Part shown: positions 16,092-25,198 of the stretch, one piece after another
How positions within the stretch are numbered: position 1 is the first letter of the stretch
How the letters are laid out: every line of letters starts with the position of its first letter
Assembly (NCBI GenBank): GCA_963752855.1
Contig: CAVVZX010000004.1
Location: 1 to 64,000, forward strand
From: DATJPW01 sp963752855
Lineage (GTDB): Bacteria; Desulfobacterota; Desulfomonilia; Desulfomonilales; Desulfomonilaceae
Length of the DNA: 64,000 nt
Reading direction: 5' to 3'
The notes under the pieces: model-generated
Seen by the model: only the letters and a program-made list of their open reading frames with translations
What the model was told of the DNA's origin: nothing
The model's database searches: none
Program-made: the position numbers and the translations under genes

Positions 16092-19000
16092 TCAAGGTCT
16101 TTTCCGACCAGTAACGTCCTCGATGGCCAGGAGTATCTTTTCAGGTTTTCCGGGCTCCGTCTGCAACATCCTAGCGTTCAACAGCATTGTCCGATTTCCG
16201 ATGGTCTCGAATTCATGTTCCACTCTGAAATCCGCGATGCTGGTCTTCTCAGGGAGAATCTTCTCCAAAAGGTCTCGGAGAGCAGGAATGTCCCACTGGC
16301 GATTGGCCAGATCGTAGAGCAGCTTACCTTTGGTCTCTTTCGGCTTGACCTTGAAGGTGCGGTAAAACGATTCGTTGGCCGATTCAATCCTCAGATCCCG
16401 GTCCAGCAAGAGCAGAGGCTCTCGTACCGTATTGATGATACTCACCTCCTGCCTTTCAGCCTCCTCGGCAGCAGCCTTCATCCCCAGTCTAAAGACGGAA
16501 GTATCCACGAATGTAATCACCACGCCCTCGATCACGTTTTCAACGGTTCGATAAGGAAGAATCCGCATCGAGTACCAGCGGTCGTCATTGGTCTGGATTT
16601 CTTCTTCTTTAGGAACGAGCGTCCTGAGAACTTCCTGTGCGTCCTCCACCAATCTCCCATACTTGAGCTTGGTAACGATGTGGGCCAATGGGCGACCCAC
16701 GTCCGTCTGTATCAAATTGATGAAATCGGTCATGGTAGGAGTAAAGCGCTGAACATTCAAATGGGTGTCCAGGAAAATGGTACCGATGTCAGTGCTGGCA
16801 AGAAGGTTGTTCAAATCGTTGCTCGTCCTCGTGAGTTCCTGAATCTTTTGCTGTAATTCCGAGTTCACCGTATTCAGTTCCTCGTTGACGGATTGCAGTT
16901 CTTCCTTCGACGTCTCCATCTCCTCATTGGTACTTTGCAACTCTTCGTTGGCCGACCATAACTCTTCGTTGGTGGACTGGAGTTCCTCGTTGGAGGTCTC
17001 CAGTTCCTCAATCGTGGACTGAAGGTATTCCCTGGTGGACGAGAGTTCATGCTCCAACTGCCGGACTCTAGGATGTTCCTCCGCTTCCGTGACGTCGGTC
17101 CGCTCGGCTTGCGCCTCGTCCGCTTCTTCAAACGGGACATCCTCAAACAGGACCAATAATTGCCCTTTCATGGATGCCGGTTCCGATATTGGCTTCACCA
17201 CCAGATTGATGAGTGATTCGCCCCCGTCCGTCTTAACCAGCAAGCGGTCAAATCGGATCTCCGTCTTCCGCGTGACGGCCTTTCGGATGGAACTAGCCAA
17301 TTCGATCTTCAAGCCCTGCCTGGCCATATCCAGGATGCTATTCTTAGCGGCGAAATCCCCCGAGGCAGGCTCCAGGTATTTGCCGGTTCGACCATGAATA
17401 TAGAGGATTTCTCCTTTTTCGTTGACGAGGACTCCTGCGGGTCCGTAGGACTCCATGATGAGTTTCTCCACGACCTCACGGCGCCCGGGTCTTTCCATAG
17501 CAGTGGGATATCCTGTTGCAGGTGCAGTGATTCTGCGATCGGTCACGGTGGGTCTATGAAGATGAAGGGCCGTCTCCCGGCCAAACTCCCGATCATTGCG
17601 CGTGTACAGTCTCCACTTTCTGTCCAAGACGGAAAACAGGTCCGTGAACTCGCCTATGGATTCCGAGGAACCGAGGAAGAGAAAGCCGTGCTGGTTCAAG
17701 GCGTAATGCAAAAGCGGCAGTACCCTTTTTTGCAACTCGGCGCCGAGGTAAATGAGCAAATTCCTGCATGATACGAGGTCTATCCTGGAAAATGGCGGAT
17801 CAGTGATTACGTTTTGCAAGGCGAACACCACCATGTCACGTATTTCCTGCTTGATGCGGTAGAAACCGTCCTCCTTTGTGAAGTAACGTTCTAGGAATTC
17901 CACGGGAACGTCAGTGGAAATGCTTTCCGGATAGTTGCCCAGCCTAGCCGTCTCGATTGCCTCATTATTCAGATCGGTGGCGAAAACTTGGACTGAGAAG
18001 CGCTTCTTAAGACTGTCCATGAAATCCCGGCAGAATATGGCGATCGTGTACGCTTCTTCCCCGGTGGCACAACCAGGAACCCATATCCGTACTGGCCGAT
18101 CTGCGCTTCTGTTTTCGAACAGTTTTGGGATCGCTTTCTCTCTCAAGACTGAAAAAGCCTCCTTGTCCCGAAAGAAGCTGGTGACCCCTATGAGCAGATC
18201 TTTGAACAGGTTGTCTGCTTCGCCGGGCTGCTCCTGCACATGACGAACGTAGCGAGAGAGTTCGGTGATACGATTTACCGCCATCCTTCTCTCAATGCGG
18301 CGGAGCATGGTGTTCTGCTTATAATGGGAGAAATCGTGTCCTGTTTGAGACCTCACGATAATGAATAACTTCTCCAAATGATCGGCATCCTTGAGGGTTA
18401 GCTCGGCGGGTTTACCAGGCACTTTGATGATGGCGTGTCGGGCGTACGCAATAAGCTGCTCCGGCATCTGTTCGACAGGCAAGATATAGTCGGCCAGTCC
18501 TGTGGATATCGCGTTTCTGGGCATCCCGTCATACTTGGCAGACTCAGGATCCTGCACCATCCCCATGCCGCCCTCGCCCTTGACCGTCCGCAAACCGAGG
18601 GTCCCTTCGGTCCCGGTGCCAGAAAGTACAACGCAGATGGCGTTTTCTTTTTGATCCTCCGCCAAAGTCCGGAAGAAGTAATCAATCGGCGTTCGATGAC
18701 CGGGAAGTGCAGTCGGTTCCAGGAGGTGTAGTTTCCCTTGGAGGATACCCATGTACCGGTTGGGGGGAATAACGAACACGGAATTGGGTGTCACCAGCAT
18801 GCCGTCTTCCACTTCCAGGACTTTCATACTGGTGTACCGCTTAATCAGCTCACTCAGGATGCTCTTGTGGGTGGGGTCCAGATGCTGAACCAGGACAAAG
18901 GCCATTCCCGTGTCCGGCGGCATGTTGGTAAAGAACTTCTCGAAAGCATCCAGGCCCCCGGCTGAAGCTCCGATACCCACGATGGGAAAGACGACCCTTG

Positions 19001-19106
19001 TTTCCAGGGCCGAGGCATCCTTTTGCGTTCTTGTGGGCTTGCCGGCCTTCCTTGGTTTGGAAGTGGTTTGGTCTCTGCGGACGCCCTCGGTTTTCTTTCT
19101 TGGCAT
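16092..19106 (-). CDS. CheB-CheR-PAS fusion protein
   Basis: Residues 38-225 form a CheB methylesterase domain with Ser48 (GASAGG) and His75 (QHLDP). The third triad position is Glu167 (SGTGTEG) instead of Asp. A CheR methyltransferase follows (about 245-500; WVPGCATGEEAYT, ATDLNNEAI, CRNLLIYL). Next come a PAS-like region, a long coiled coil of repeated EELxSTNEEL units (about 640-725) and two PAS domains. The protein ends in TGRKRP without the histidine kinase common in relatives. It likely modifies chemoreceptors or an unknown target. Confidence 0.9.
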   Translation of the reverse strand: MPRKKTEGVRRDQTTSKPRKAGKPTRTQKDASALETRVVFPIVGIGASAGGLDAFEKFFTNMPPDTGMAFVLVQHLDPTHKSILSELIKRYTSMKVLEVEDGMLVTPNSVFVIPPNRYMGILQGKLHLLEPTALPGHRTPIDYFFRTLAEDQKENAICVVLSGTGTEGTLGLRTVKGEGGMGMVQDPESAKYDGMPRNAISTGLADYILPVEQMPEQLIAYARHAIIKVPGKPAELTLKDADHLEKLFIIVRSQTGHDFSHYKQNTMLRRIERRMAVNRITELSRYVRHVQEQPGEADNLFKDLLIGVTSFFRDKEAFSVLREKAIPKLFENRSADRPVRIWVPGCATGEEAYTIAIFCRDFMDSLKKRFSVQVFATDLNNEAIETARLGNYPESISTDVPVEFLERYFTKEDGFYRIKQEIRDMVVFALQNVITDPPFSRIDLVSCRNLLIYLGAELQKRVLPLLHYALNQHGFLFLGSSESIGEFTDLFSVLDRKWRLYTRNDREFGRETALHLHRPTVTDRRITAPATGYPTAMERPGRREVVEKLIMESYGPAGVLVNEKGEILYIHGRTGKYLEPASGDFAAKNSILDMARQGLKIELASSIRKAVTRKTEIRFDRLLVKTDGGESLINLVVKPISEPASMKGQLLVLFEDVPFEEADEAQAERTDVTEAEEHPRVRQLEHELSSTREYLQSTIEELETSNEELQSTNEELWSANEELQSTNEEMETSKEELQSVNEELNTVNSELQQKIQELTRTSNDLNNLLASTDIGTIFLDTHLNVQRFTPTMTDFINLIQTDVGRPLAHIVTKLKYGRLVEDAQEVLRTLVPKEEEIQTNDDRWYSMRILPYRTVENVIEGVVITFVDTSVFRLGMKAAAEEAERQEVSIINTVREPLLLLDRDLRIESANESFYRTFKVKPKETKGKLLYDLANRQWDIPALRDLLEKILPEKTSIADFRVEHEFETIGNRTMLLNARMLQTEPGKPEKILLAIEDVTGRKRP

Positions 19107-19514
19107 CTTTGCGCCCCCCTTTAGCCGTGTATTGGTCTGATCGCGTCCCTTTTTCCATGTTCATCGCCCAGGGCTCACCCGTCTCAAGAGACGAGACCCA
19201 CATCTACCTCAGTCTTGCGTTGATATCAAAAAGTTGGGAAGGAGGGCAACTATTTTGCGAGGTCTGGGATTTTTTCTGCGTACATTCGTTCACAGACAAG
19301 GCGGGAGAAGGAAAGGCACGGCTCCAAGGAGCCTTGGCGAAAAACCAGTCCATGAAAAGAGGGGAGCTTGTAACCAGGACGCCGCGACAGTGCCATCAAG
19401 TTTGCGTCTCCGTGCAATTTTTCCGGACAATGCGATCCGGTATCAATAAGATTCCCCTTTTCTGACAGACATCTTCATTTCATCAAATCCTTATGCTTTT
19501 AGGGGGTATTGATC
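19107..19514. other. intergenic region upstream of the CheB-CheR gene
   Basis: About 400 bases separate the CheB-CheR start from the HU remnant. It should contain the promoter of the large minus-strand gene, but no clear -35/-10 or -24/-12 element could be assigned by eye. No gene was recognised. Confidence 0.5.
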
Positions 19515-19538
19515 ATGACGAAAGCCGAACTGGTCAAC
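19515..19538 (+). pseudogene. HU gene 5' remnant
   Basis: AGGGGG and ATGACGAAAGCCGAACTGGT encode MTKAELVN, the opening of the HU protein at 8066. After eight codons the sequence switches to the duplicated DUF3309 segment. This is a recombination joint between the two families. Confidence 0.6.
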
Positions 19539-19790
19539 TGGGCCCCTCCTTGTCGCGTGCGGCGTTAATTCGCCGGAATTTCCCCATATCGGTGTCAAAT
19601 ATGGCCCATCAAAAAGAGCACCAACACAATAACCGGAACCAGACCCAGGACACCGCTGGGGCCACGCCCCCAGCTACGACTGTATCCCCAGGTCGGTAGC
19701 GCTCCTATAAGCAGAAGGACGAGGATAATTAATAAATAGTTCCCATCGATTTTCTCCTTTCGGATAAGGATAGGTCAGAAAGTTAAGATA
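19538..19790. repeat. duplicated segment (DUF3309 region), copy 2
   Basis: Closely matches 4,884-5,140, including CCTCCTTGTCGCG, the whole DUF3309 gene and its upstream TTTTCTCCTTTC. It begins exactly where the HU remnant ends. Confidence 0.8.
19595..19746 (-). pseudogene. DUF3309 gene, frameshifted second copy
   Basis: Same gene as 4938-5090, but one T is missing in the fourth or fifth codon, giving MGTIY and a stop. Behind the shift the frame is intact to the end (PTWGYSRSWG then ALFLMGHI-type ending). The length of 152 bases is not a multiple of three. Confidence 0.75.
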
Positions 19791-19896
19791 ATCGCTCCGT
19801 CACACAGCGGTAGAAGAAATCAAAGCAGCTTTCCCTACCCGGTAGCGATGCTTTCGCGACGGGCAACCCCCGGCATCGGTCCAAGCAAGTAAAAGG

Positions 19897-20170
19897 GGTC
19901 AAGTCTGCTCTTGGCTCATCTGGAGTTCCCGCTCGATGCCTTCTATTCGCCTCTGCAGGATGGCATCTTCCTGATCCTCATTGTTTATGCGACAAACCAG
20001 GCTGGTAGCACTGCTGTGCTAGTAGTCTTAGTTCTGTTCTCGGTCTAAAAGTGAGTCAAGAGGAGACTTGACCCCATACACACAGGACGACCGCAAATGA
20101 CAGGACTTGAGGCGGAAAGTCGAGCAGATCGAACGAGCCCTATCATGAGCCAAGAGCAGATCTGACCCCT
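19897..20170. repeat. cluster of three REP-like elements (GAGTCAAGAGCAGACTTGACCCC)
   Basis: One copy lies on the minus strand (19,897-19,919) and two on the plus strand (20,053-20,075 and 20,145-20,169). Each is next to a short open stretch ending in codons for MSQEQ and a stop, with similar preceding residues (RRIEGIEREL and RRKVEQIERAL), as if the tail of the same gene had been copied twice in opposite directions. Further copies lie at 45,856 and 47,664. Confidence 0.6.
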
Positions 20171-20279
20171 TCAGACCCCTTCACCTTCAAATAAATATTA
20201 TTTAGTAGGTAATTTATTATGAAATAGGTTTATGTGTACACTACCACATCAGTTTATGTACATCCAGCTATACAAATAT

Positions 20280-20534
20280 CTAATGGTCTATATTTTGCTC
20301 CAAATTCTTATTGTGCTTCGCAGTATCTGCATTGAGTTTTTTTGCTGCCTCGATTGTCCCCCTATAAACTTGGACTGGGCTCTTAGCATGTTCCTCTGCC
20401 CTTGAGCGGTCCAACCTTTCCTGAGGTTCTACCCCCCGCAATCGTTCCTGTTCCAGTCTTTTCGCCTCTTCACTTGGCCCACATCCCATCAACATTGTAG
20501 TCCATAGGAGTATTAAACATATGATTCCCTTCAT
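20280..20534 (-). CDS. small lipoprotein of unknown function
   Basis: The 84-residue protein has a lipoprotein signal (MKGIICLILLWTTMLMGC; Cys18 would be lipidated). A short, highly charged helical body rich in Glu, Arg and Lys follows. It is probably anchored to the outer membrane or periplasmic face. AAGGTGA lies upstream of the ATG. It is small and shows no recognised domain; it could be a spacer-type or assembly lipoprotein. Confidence 0.7.
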   Translation of the reverse strand: MKGIICLILLWTTMLMGCGPSEEAKRLEQERLRGVEPQERLDRSRAEEHAKSPVQVYRGTIEAAKKLNADTAKHNKNLEQNIDH

Positions 20535-20795
20535 GGCCTGTCACCTTCTTTTGGTGGACGTATTGTCGATGGTTCCATATTACCAGATCACGGCACTTTC
20601 TGATTGAATTTCTGATGGGGTGAGATCGTGGCACAGCGGGAAGGGGTCGTGATCTTTGCTTCCTGTCTCCATGTGCTACAACGGCGTCGGCTATAAGCGA
20701 ATGCAGGCCGCTTGGCATCGCACAAATTGTCTGTTCCCGTCAGCACGTACCTGTCGCCTCTGGACATTGGGCTTGAGAAATAGGACATTTGTTAG

Positions 20796-21765
20796 ATGAA
20801 GATAGGGACACTGGAAGTCAACGGAAACGTCTTTCTGGCGCCGATGGCGGGTATCACTGATACAGCGTTTCGGAAGGTCGTGCAACAGTTCGGGGTATCC
20901 GCAGTCTGGACTGAGATGATGAACGCTGAAGGCCTCATCAAGAATCGGCACGCGTTCCGGACAATGGACCTGGATGGACATGTGGTCCCCACTGTCTTCC
21001 AGATCTACGGCAGGGATCCGGATGTGATAGCGGAAGCGGCGCGTGTAGCCGTTGACCAAGGCGCGGCAGCTGTTGACATCAACATGGGATGCCCGGCCCG
21101 CAAGATTGTCTTCAAGGGATCCGGCGCTGCTCTCATGCAGAACGTATCCCTGGCGTCTCGAATCGTTCGTTCCGTGCGCCGAGCAGCGCCAGTGGCTCTC
21201 ACTGTGAAAATCAGATCGGGTTGGAGCGAACAAGATCAGAATGCTCCTGAGTTCGCACGGGCAATGGAAGCCGAGGGCGCGGATGCGGTGATCGTCCATT
21301 CCCGCAGCCGTTCCATGCGGCACTCGGGCCCCGCATCTATGGACATTCTGAGAGAAGTCAAGAATGCTGTCCGGATACCGGTGATTGGAAACGGAGGGAT
21401 CAGCGGGATCCACGATGCCCTGGATATGATGAAGCGATCCGGATGCGAAGGCGTCATGGTGGGAAGGGGCGCTCTCGGTAGGCCCTGGGTCCCGGGGAGG
21501 ATTCTCAAGGCCCTCGCAAAAGAGGTCGTCGGTCGAGGAACGGACAATATCGTTGTCGGGGGTCATTCGCACGCACTTCCGTTATCAACTGGAAGCGCTC
21601 GAAACTCTACGGGCCGTTCGCCGGATGCGGAAACATCTGGTTTGGTATTCAAACGGCTTGAGCTGCGGCGCCGAATTTCGGCGGCAGGTGTTTCGGGTGG
21701 AAGAACCGGAAGAAGTGATGCAGCTTGTGGAGAAATGGTTTGGCCGCGTGACGGCTCAGGCGTGA
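20796..21765 (+). CDS. dus: tRNA-dihydrouridine synthase, frameshifted
   Basis: A DusB-like TIM barrel: FLAPMAGITDTAFR at the start, NMGCPARK with catalytic Cys99, KIRSGW, IVHSRSR (Dus enzymes normally have HxR here) and NGGISG for FMN phosphate. At the GGGGG run 21,558-21,562 the frame breaks; the other frame continues GVIRTHFRYQLEALETLRAVR and MRKHLVWYSNGL, the expected C-terminal helical domain, to 21,765. One extra G explains it. The enzyme reduces uridines in tRNA with NADPH and FMN. Confidence 0.85.
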
Positions 21766-22331
21766 ACATGGTACCCAGTGCCCGCAAAGGGCCCAAAGCA
21801 AAGGAAGGGTATCGCTGTGAATTCTCGGGCCGATAGCGGCCACCGAGTTGCGTAAGGTGTACCCGGAATTACCCAGGCGACGGCTTACAGTCGCTCGTGA
21901 TCCGCACCGTTCGAGTGATGACTTTCTCTCGAAGTTTGAGGTGGCCCCGGGGAGGTCGATGCGCCGCGGAAAGCCTGGTCCTGAAGGTTCGGCAAAGACC
22001 CTCTGAGACAAGTACGGTGTCCCCAGAATTCATTTCCTTTATCTGCGAACGCTTATTTATTGCAACGTTTTCTCGCGGGTTGCGAATACCTAATTGACAG
22101 AACCGATGCGGCCGACGTATACGGTAACAAGGGCGAATCGTCCTACAAAATGAGTGGGGAGACGTGGTCGACAATGTTTCAGAAGAACATTACGCCACCG
22201 ACAGCAAGAAATCCAGGAATCGATAGTTGACCTCAGGACATGCGTTTACTGCCGGCTCCTCACATTCTTTGTCGGTGAATCACCCAGTCTTGCGCTTATC
22301 CGATAAATTGCATGGGTAGTGGGAGAAAGTG
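21766..22331. other. intergenic region, no gene recognised
   Basis: About 560 bases between dus and the TIR gene. Short frames are present on both strands but none has a family match or good start signal. GGTGTCCCCAGAATTC resembles ends of dispersed repeats seen in related genomes. Confidence 0.5.
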
Positions 22332-23357
22332 ATGACCAACATATTTGTCAGCTATAGCCGAAAGGATGCACTTTGGGTTCAGGAAGGCGAATATGGACTG
22401 ATACCTTGGCTGAAGCGTTCACTCAAGAGAAAGGGGGTAGATTTGTGGCATGACCACGCTCTCAAGGATCTACCGGGCGAGGACTACAAGCGGCGGATTG
22501 ACGAGGAAATCTCCCGCTCACAGATGGCGATTTTGCTCATCAGTCAGGAATTCCTGAATTCCGATTTCATACGGGAGTTCGAGATTCCGGCAATCAAGGC
22601 GAGGCTGGACATTGGTGAGCTCAAGATTGTCCCCATCCTGGTTGGACATACGGTTTGGGACCTCGAAGTTGAGCTGAGGTGGATAGCTGACCGACAGATG
22701 CTTCCCGGAACAGCGGCGCCCCTGGTAGATTACATCGGAGACCCGGCGCGATGGCAAGCGGTGCAAGCCGAGATCCTGAGGGCCATACTAAATCGCCTAC
22801 CTGGGTCCGATGCACAGGAGAAACCGGAAAAACATCTAATGGAATCGGTCAATTCCGCAATCATGACAAGCGATGCGCCCCTTGAGACAGAACCTTCTTC
22901 ATTTCAAGCCCAAGCTGAGATCGATGAAAGGGGGTCACAGAGGCCCCCAATATCTCAGCCCGCTCCGACAGAACCCACGTCTCTCGCTCCGACCCCTCCA
23001 ATTCCTTCCCGCCAAAGATTTATATCAGCTGTTGTTGGAGGCATCTTGGCCGCTGCGTGGGGAATATTCTGGCTAATAATAGATGTTCATAATACATGGC
23101 GCCAAGACCTAGATTTTGGATTCGCGCTATATATACTTTCTATCGTTGGTGGCTGCGGAGCAATTGCCGGAGGAGTCACCGTGGCACGTCGGCCACTGAT
23201 AGCCGCAACCCTAGTTGGAGCTGTTCTCGGATGGTTGATCTCTGCGTTGACATTATCGACTTACCCATATAATGCCGGTATGTTCGGGGCGCCTATTGGA
23301 GCAGTTGTCGGTGCGATTGCGAGTGAACAGGCTCGACAACATCTGAATTGGCCTTAA
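22332..23357 (+). CDS. TIR-domain protein with C-terminal membrane segments
   Basis: Residues 1-155 are a TIR domain: NIFVSYSRKDALWV (strand A and box 1), a DHALKDLPGEDYKRRIDEEIS stretch, ILLISQEFLNSDF and REFEIPAI, whose Glu fits the position used by TIR NADases. A proline-rich linker (about 160-230) leads to four hydrophobic helices (about 232-335), ending EQARQHLNWP. The start at 22332 has GGGAGAAA upstream. TIR domains act as NAD-cleaving effectors or scaffolds in bacterial immunity. No partner gene lies beside it, so a defence role is inferred. Confidence 0.8.
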   Translation: MTNIFVSYSRKDALWVQEGEYGLIPWLKRSLKRKGVDLWHDHALKDLPGEDYKRRIDEEISRSQMAILLISQEFLNSDFIREFEIPAIKARLDIGELKIVPILVGHTVWDLEVELRWIADRQMLPGTAAPLVDYIGDPARWQAVQAEILRAILNRLPGSDAQEKPEKHLMESVNSAIMTSDAPLETEPSSFQAQAEIDERGSQRPPISQPAPTEPTSLAPTPPIPSRQRFISAVVGGILAAAWGIFWLIIDVHNTWRQDLDFGFALYILSIVGGCGAIAGGVTVARRPLIAATLVGAVLGWLISALTLSTYPYNAGMFGAPIGAVVGAIASEQARQHLNWP

Positions 23358-23513
23358 TTTGCATGGGACAGAGACCAATATTGGTTGTCGGTCTACAATC
23401 AGGATAAAATTACTTAGTTAGATGGTATGTTTATTCTTGTGGCAGAGTGTGCTAATCGGGGACACCATACTCAATTCGTGACATCCGGCGGCAGCGAACG
23501 CTATTTTGAGGGG

Positions 23514-23686
23514 GGCAGGGCTAGATTGGCGCCAATTGTCGCTCCGGGAGTTCGGCGCCATGTAACTCAGCGTGCTGATCGTGGGCAGCTAACTTTCTTT
23601 GGTGACGATGATTAGTTGGCTTTTATCGAACTGATGGCTGAGTGCTGCTCCCGTTGCAATGTAGCGGTATGGGCCATTCCCTCATC
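23514..23686 (+). pseudogene. REP-associated tyrosine transposase (TnpA-REP) 5' remnant
   Basis: The plus strand reads ARLAPIVAPGVRRHVTQRADRGQLTFFGDDD, then a stop, then LAFIELMAECC and VAVWAIPSS and a stop. This is the N-terminus of the Y1-type REP transposase (family pattern RxARxVAPGxxHHVTQRGNRRQ). The expected tyrosine codon after DDD is TAG. Only about 58 codons remain, so it is inactive. Confidence 0.7.
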
Positions 23687-23690
23687 TTAA

Positions 23691-24404
23691 TCATCCGCCC
23701 AAGTAGGCCTTCTTCACGTCCGGGTTTTCCATCAATGCAGCGGATTCGCCCTCCAGAACTATTTGACCGTTCTCCATCACATATCCTCGCTGGGCAAATT
23801 TGAGAGCCAGCCTGGCGTTTTGTTCCACGAGCAAGATGGTTGTGCCGGCCCTGTTGATTTCCCGGAGGGCATCGAACATGGAAAGCATAAGCAACGGCGC
23901 CAGTCCCATGGAAGGTTCGTCCAGCAACATCATTTTACGGCCGCTCACGTACGCTCTGCCGACGGCCAGCATCTGCTGCTCACCGCCGCTCAGGGTCCCT
24001 GCGACTTGCTTATAGCGCTCTTCAAGGCGAGGGAAGATGGCAAAGACCCGGTCGATGTCGCGTTTGACGTCTTGCTTGTCCTTCCGGGCAAAAGCGGCCA
24101 ATTGCAGATTCTCCATGACAGTGAGATTGCCGAACAGGCGACGGCCCTCGGGCACATGTGAGATCCCCAAATGGCTGACCACTTTGTCCGCCTGGTATTG
24201 AAGCAAGTCTTGGTCCATGAAGATCATGCGCGAACCGGGTTCCGCCGGCGCAATCCGGGAGAGCGCTTTCAGTGTGGTGCTCTTGCCGGCTCCGTTCGCT
24301 CCGATAATGCACACAATCTCGCCTTTGTCGATAGTGAAGTCGATGCCGTGCAACGCCTTAATATTGCCGTAGCTGACTCGAAGGTTTTCAACAACCAGTT
24401 GCAC
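23691..24404 (-). CDS. livF: branched-chain amino acid-type ABC transporter ATPase LivF
   Basis: The 237-residue ATPase has Walker A GANGAGKST, signature LSGGEQQ, Walker B MLLDEPSMGLAP and the switch His in the VEQNA region typical of LivF. The start is GTG and overlaps the stop of livG by one base. It is the last gene of the livKHMGF operon and energises import of branched-chain amino acids or a related acidic or amide substrate. Confidence 0.95.
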   Translation of the reverse strand: MQLVVENLRVSYGNIKALHGIDFTIDKGEIVCIIGANGAGKSTTLKALSRIAPAEPGSRMIFMDQDLLQYQADKVVSHLGISHVPEGRRLFGNLTVMENLQLAAFARKDKQDVKRDIDRVFAIFPRLEERYKQVAGTLSGGEQQMLAVGRAYVSGRKMMLLDEPSMGLAPLLMLSMFDALREINRAGTTILLVEQNARLALKFAQRGYVMENGQIVLEGESAALMENPDVKKAYLGG

Positions 24405-25175
24405 TAGTGAATATCCTCCTTGCCGAGGTAGGCTTCGATCACCTTCGGGTCATTCTGAATCTCCTCCGGCGTTCCTTCCGCGATGGTGTCTCCGAAAACC
24501 AGCGTTTGAATCCTCTGACATAACTCCATGACGAACCTGAGCCGGTGTTCGATAAGAAAGATCGCAACACCGAAGTCCCTGTTGATCTGACGAATCGTTC
24601 CGACCATTTGAAGCAGCTCTTCGGAGGTCATGCCGGCGGTGGGTTCGTCCAAAAAAAGAATCTTGGGGTTGGTCGCCATAGCTCGAGCCATTTCAACTCT
24701 GCGTTGAGCGCCGTAGGGTAGGTTGCCCACCAGAAGATCTGCATATTTGGCCACATCAAATATTTCCATGAGACGGAGCGAGCTTTCCGCAACCCATTGT
24801 TCTTCCCTACGGCGTCTCGGTGTATCGAACAGGGCGCCTATCAAACCATAACCCACCTGTGAATAGTGGGCCATTTTCACGTGTTCACAGACGGTCATGT
24901 GACGCCACAGTAGAAGGTTCTGAAAGGTGCGGCCTAATCCTCGGGCTGCGATTTGGTATGGTTCCAGGCCCAACAGGCTGCGGCCTTGCAGTTGCACCGA
25001 TCCTTCCGAGGGCCGATGGAGTCCCGTAATCAGGTTGAAAACCGTGGTTTTGCCGGCGCCGTTGGGACCGATAAGGCCGCAAATCTCCCCAGGCTCAATG
25101 GAGAGGTTATAGTCGGTAAACAGCCCTCAAACCGCCAAAGTAGTGGGTCATGTCGGATACCCGAAGTAAGGGCAT
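24404..25175 (-). CDS. livG: branched-chain amino acid-type ABC transporter ATPase LivG, frameshifted
   Basis: The true start at 25175 gives MPLLRVSDMTHYFGGLRAV. An extra T (25118-25120 region) then shifts the frame, and the second frame continues with Walker A GPNGAGKTT. Downstream are the LivG-type signature NLPYGAQRR, Walker B ILFLDEPTAGM and the switch His of IEHR. The 772-base length is one over a multiple of three, fitting a single insertion. It is the partner ATPase of LivF. Confidence 0.9.
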
Positions 25176-25198
25176 GGACAACACTCCTCGCATTTCAA

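Noticed and set aside
16059..16856. Plus-strand open frame of 265 codons
   Set aside because: Antisense to the 3' end of the CheB-CheR gene and without motifs.
20691..21572. Minus-strand open frame of 293 codons
   Set aside because: Antisense to dus; composition and lack of motifs mark it as a shadow.
23427..23615. Independent 62-codon gene
   Set aside because: From position 23,514 it matches the transposase N-terminus and the homology continues beyond its stop, so it is part of a pseudogene.
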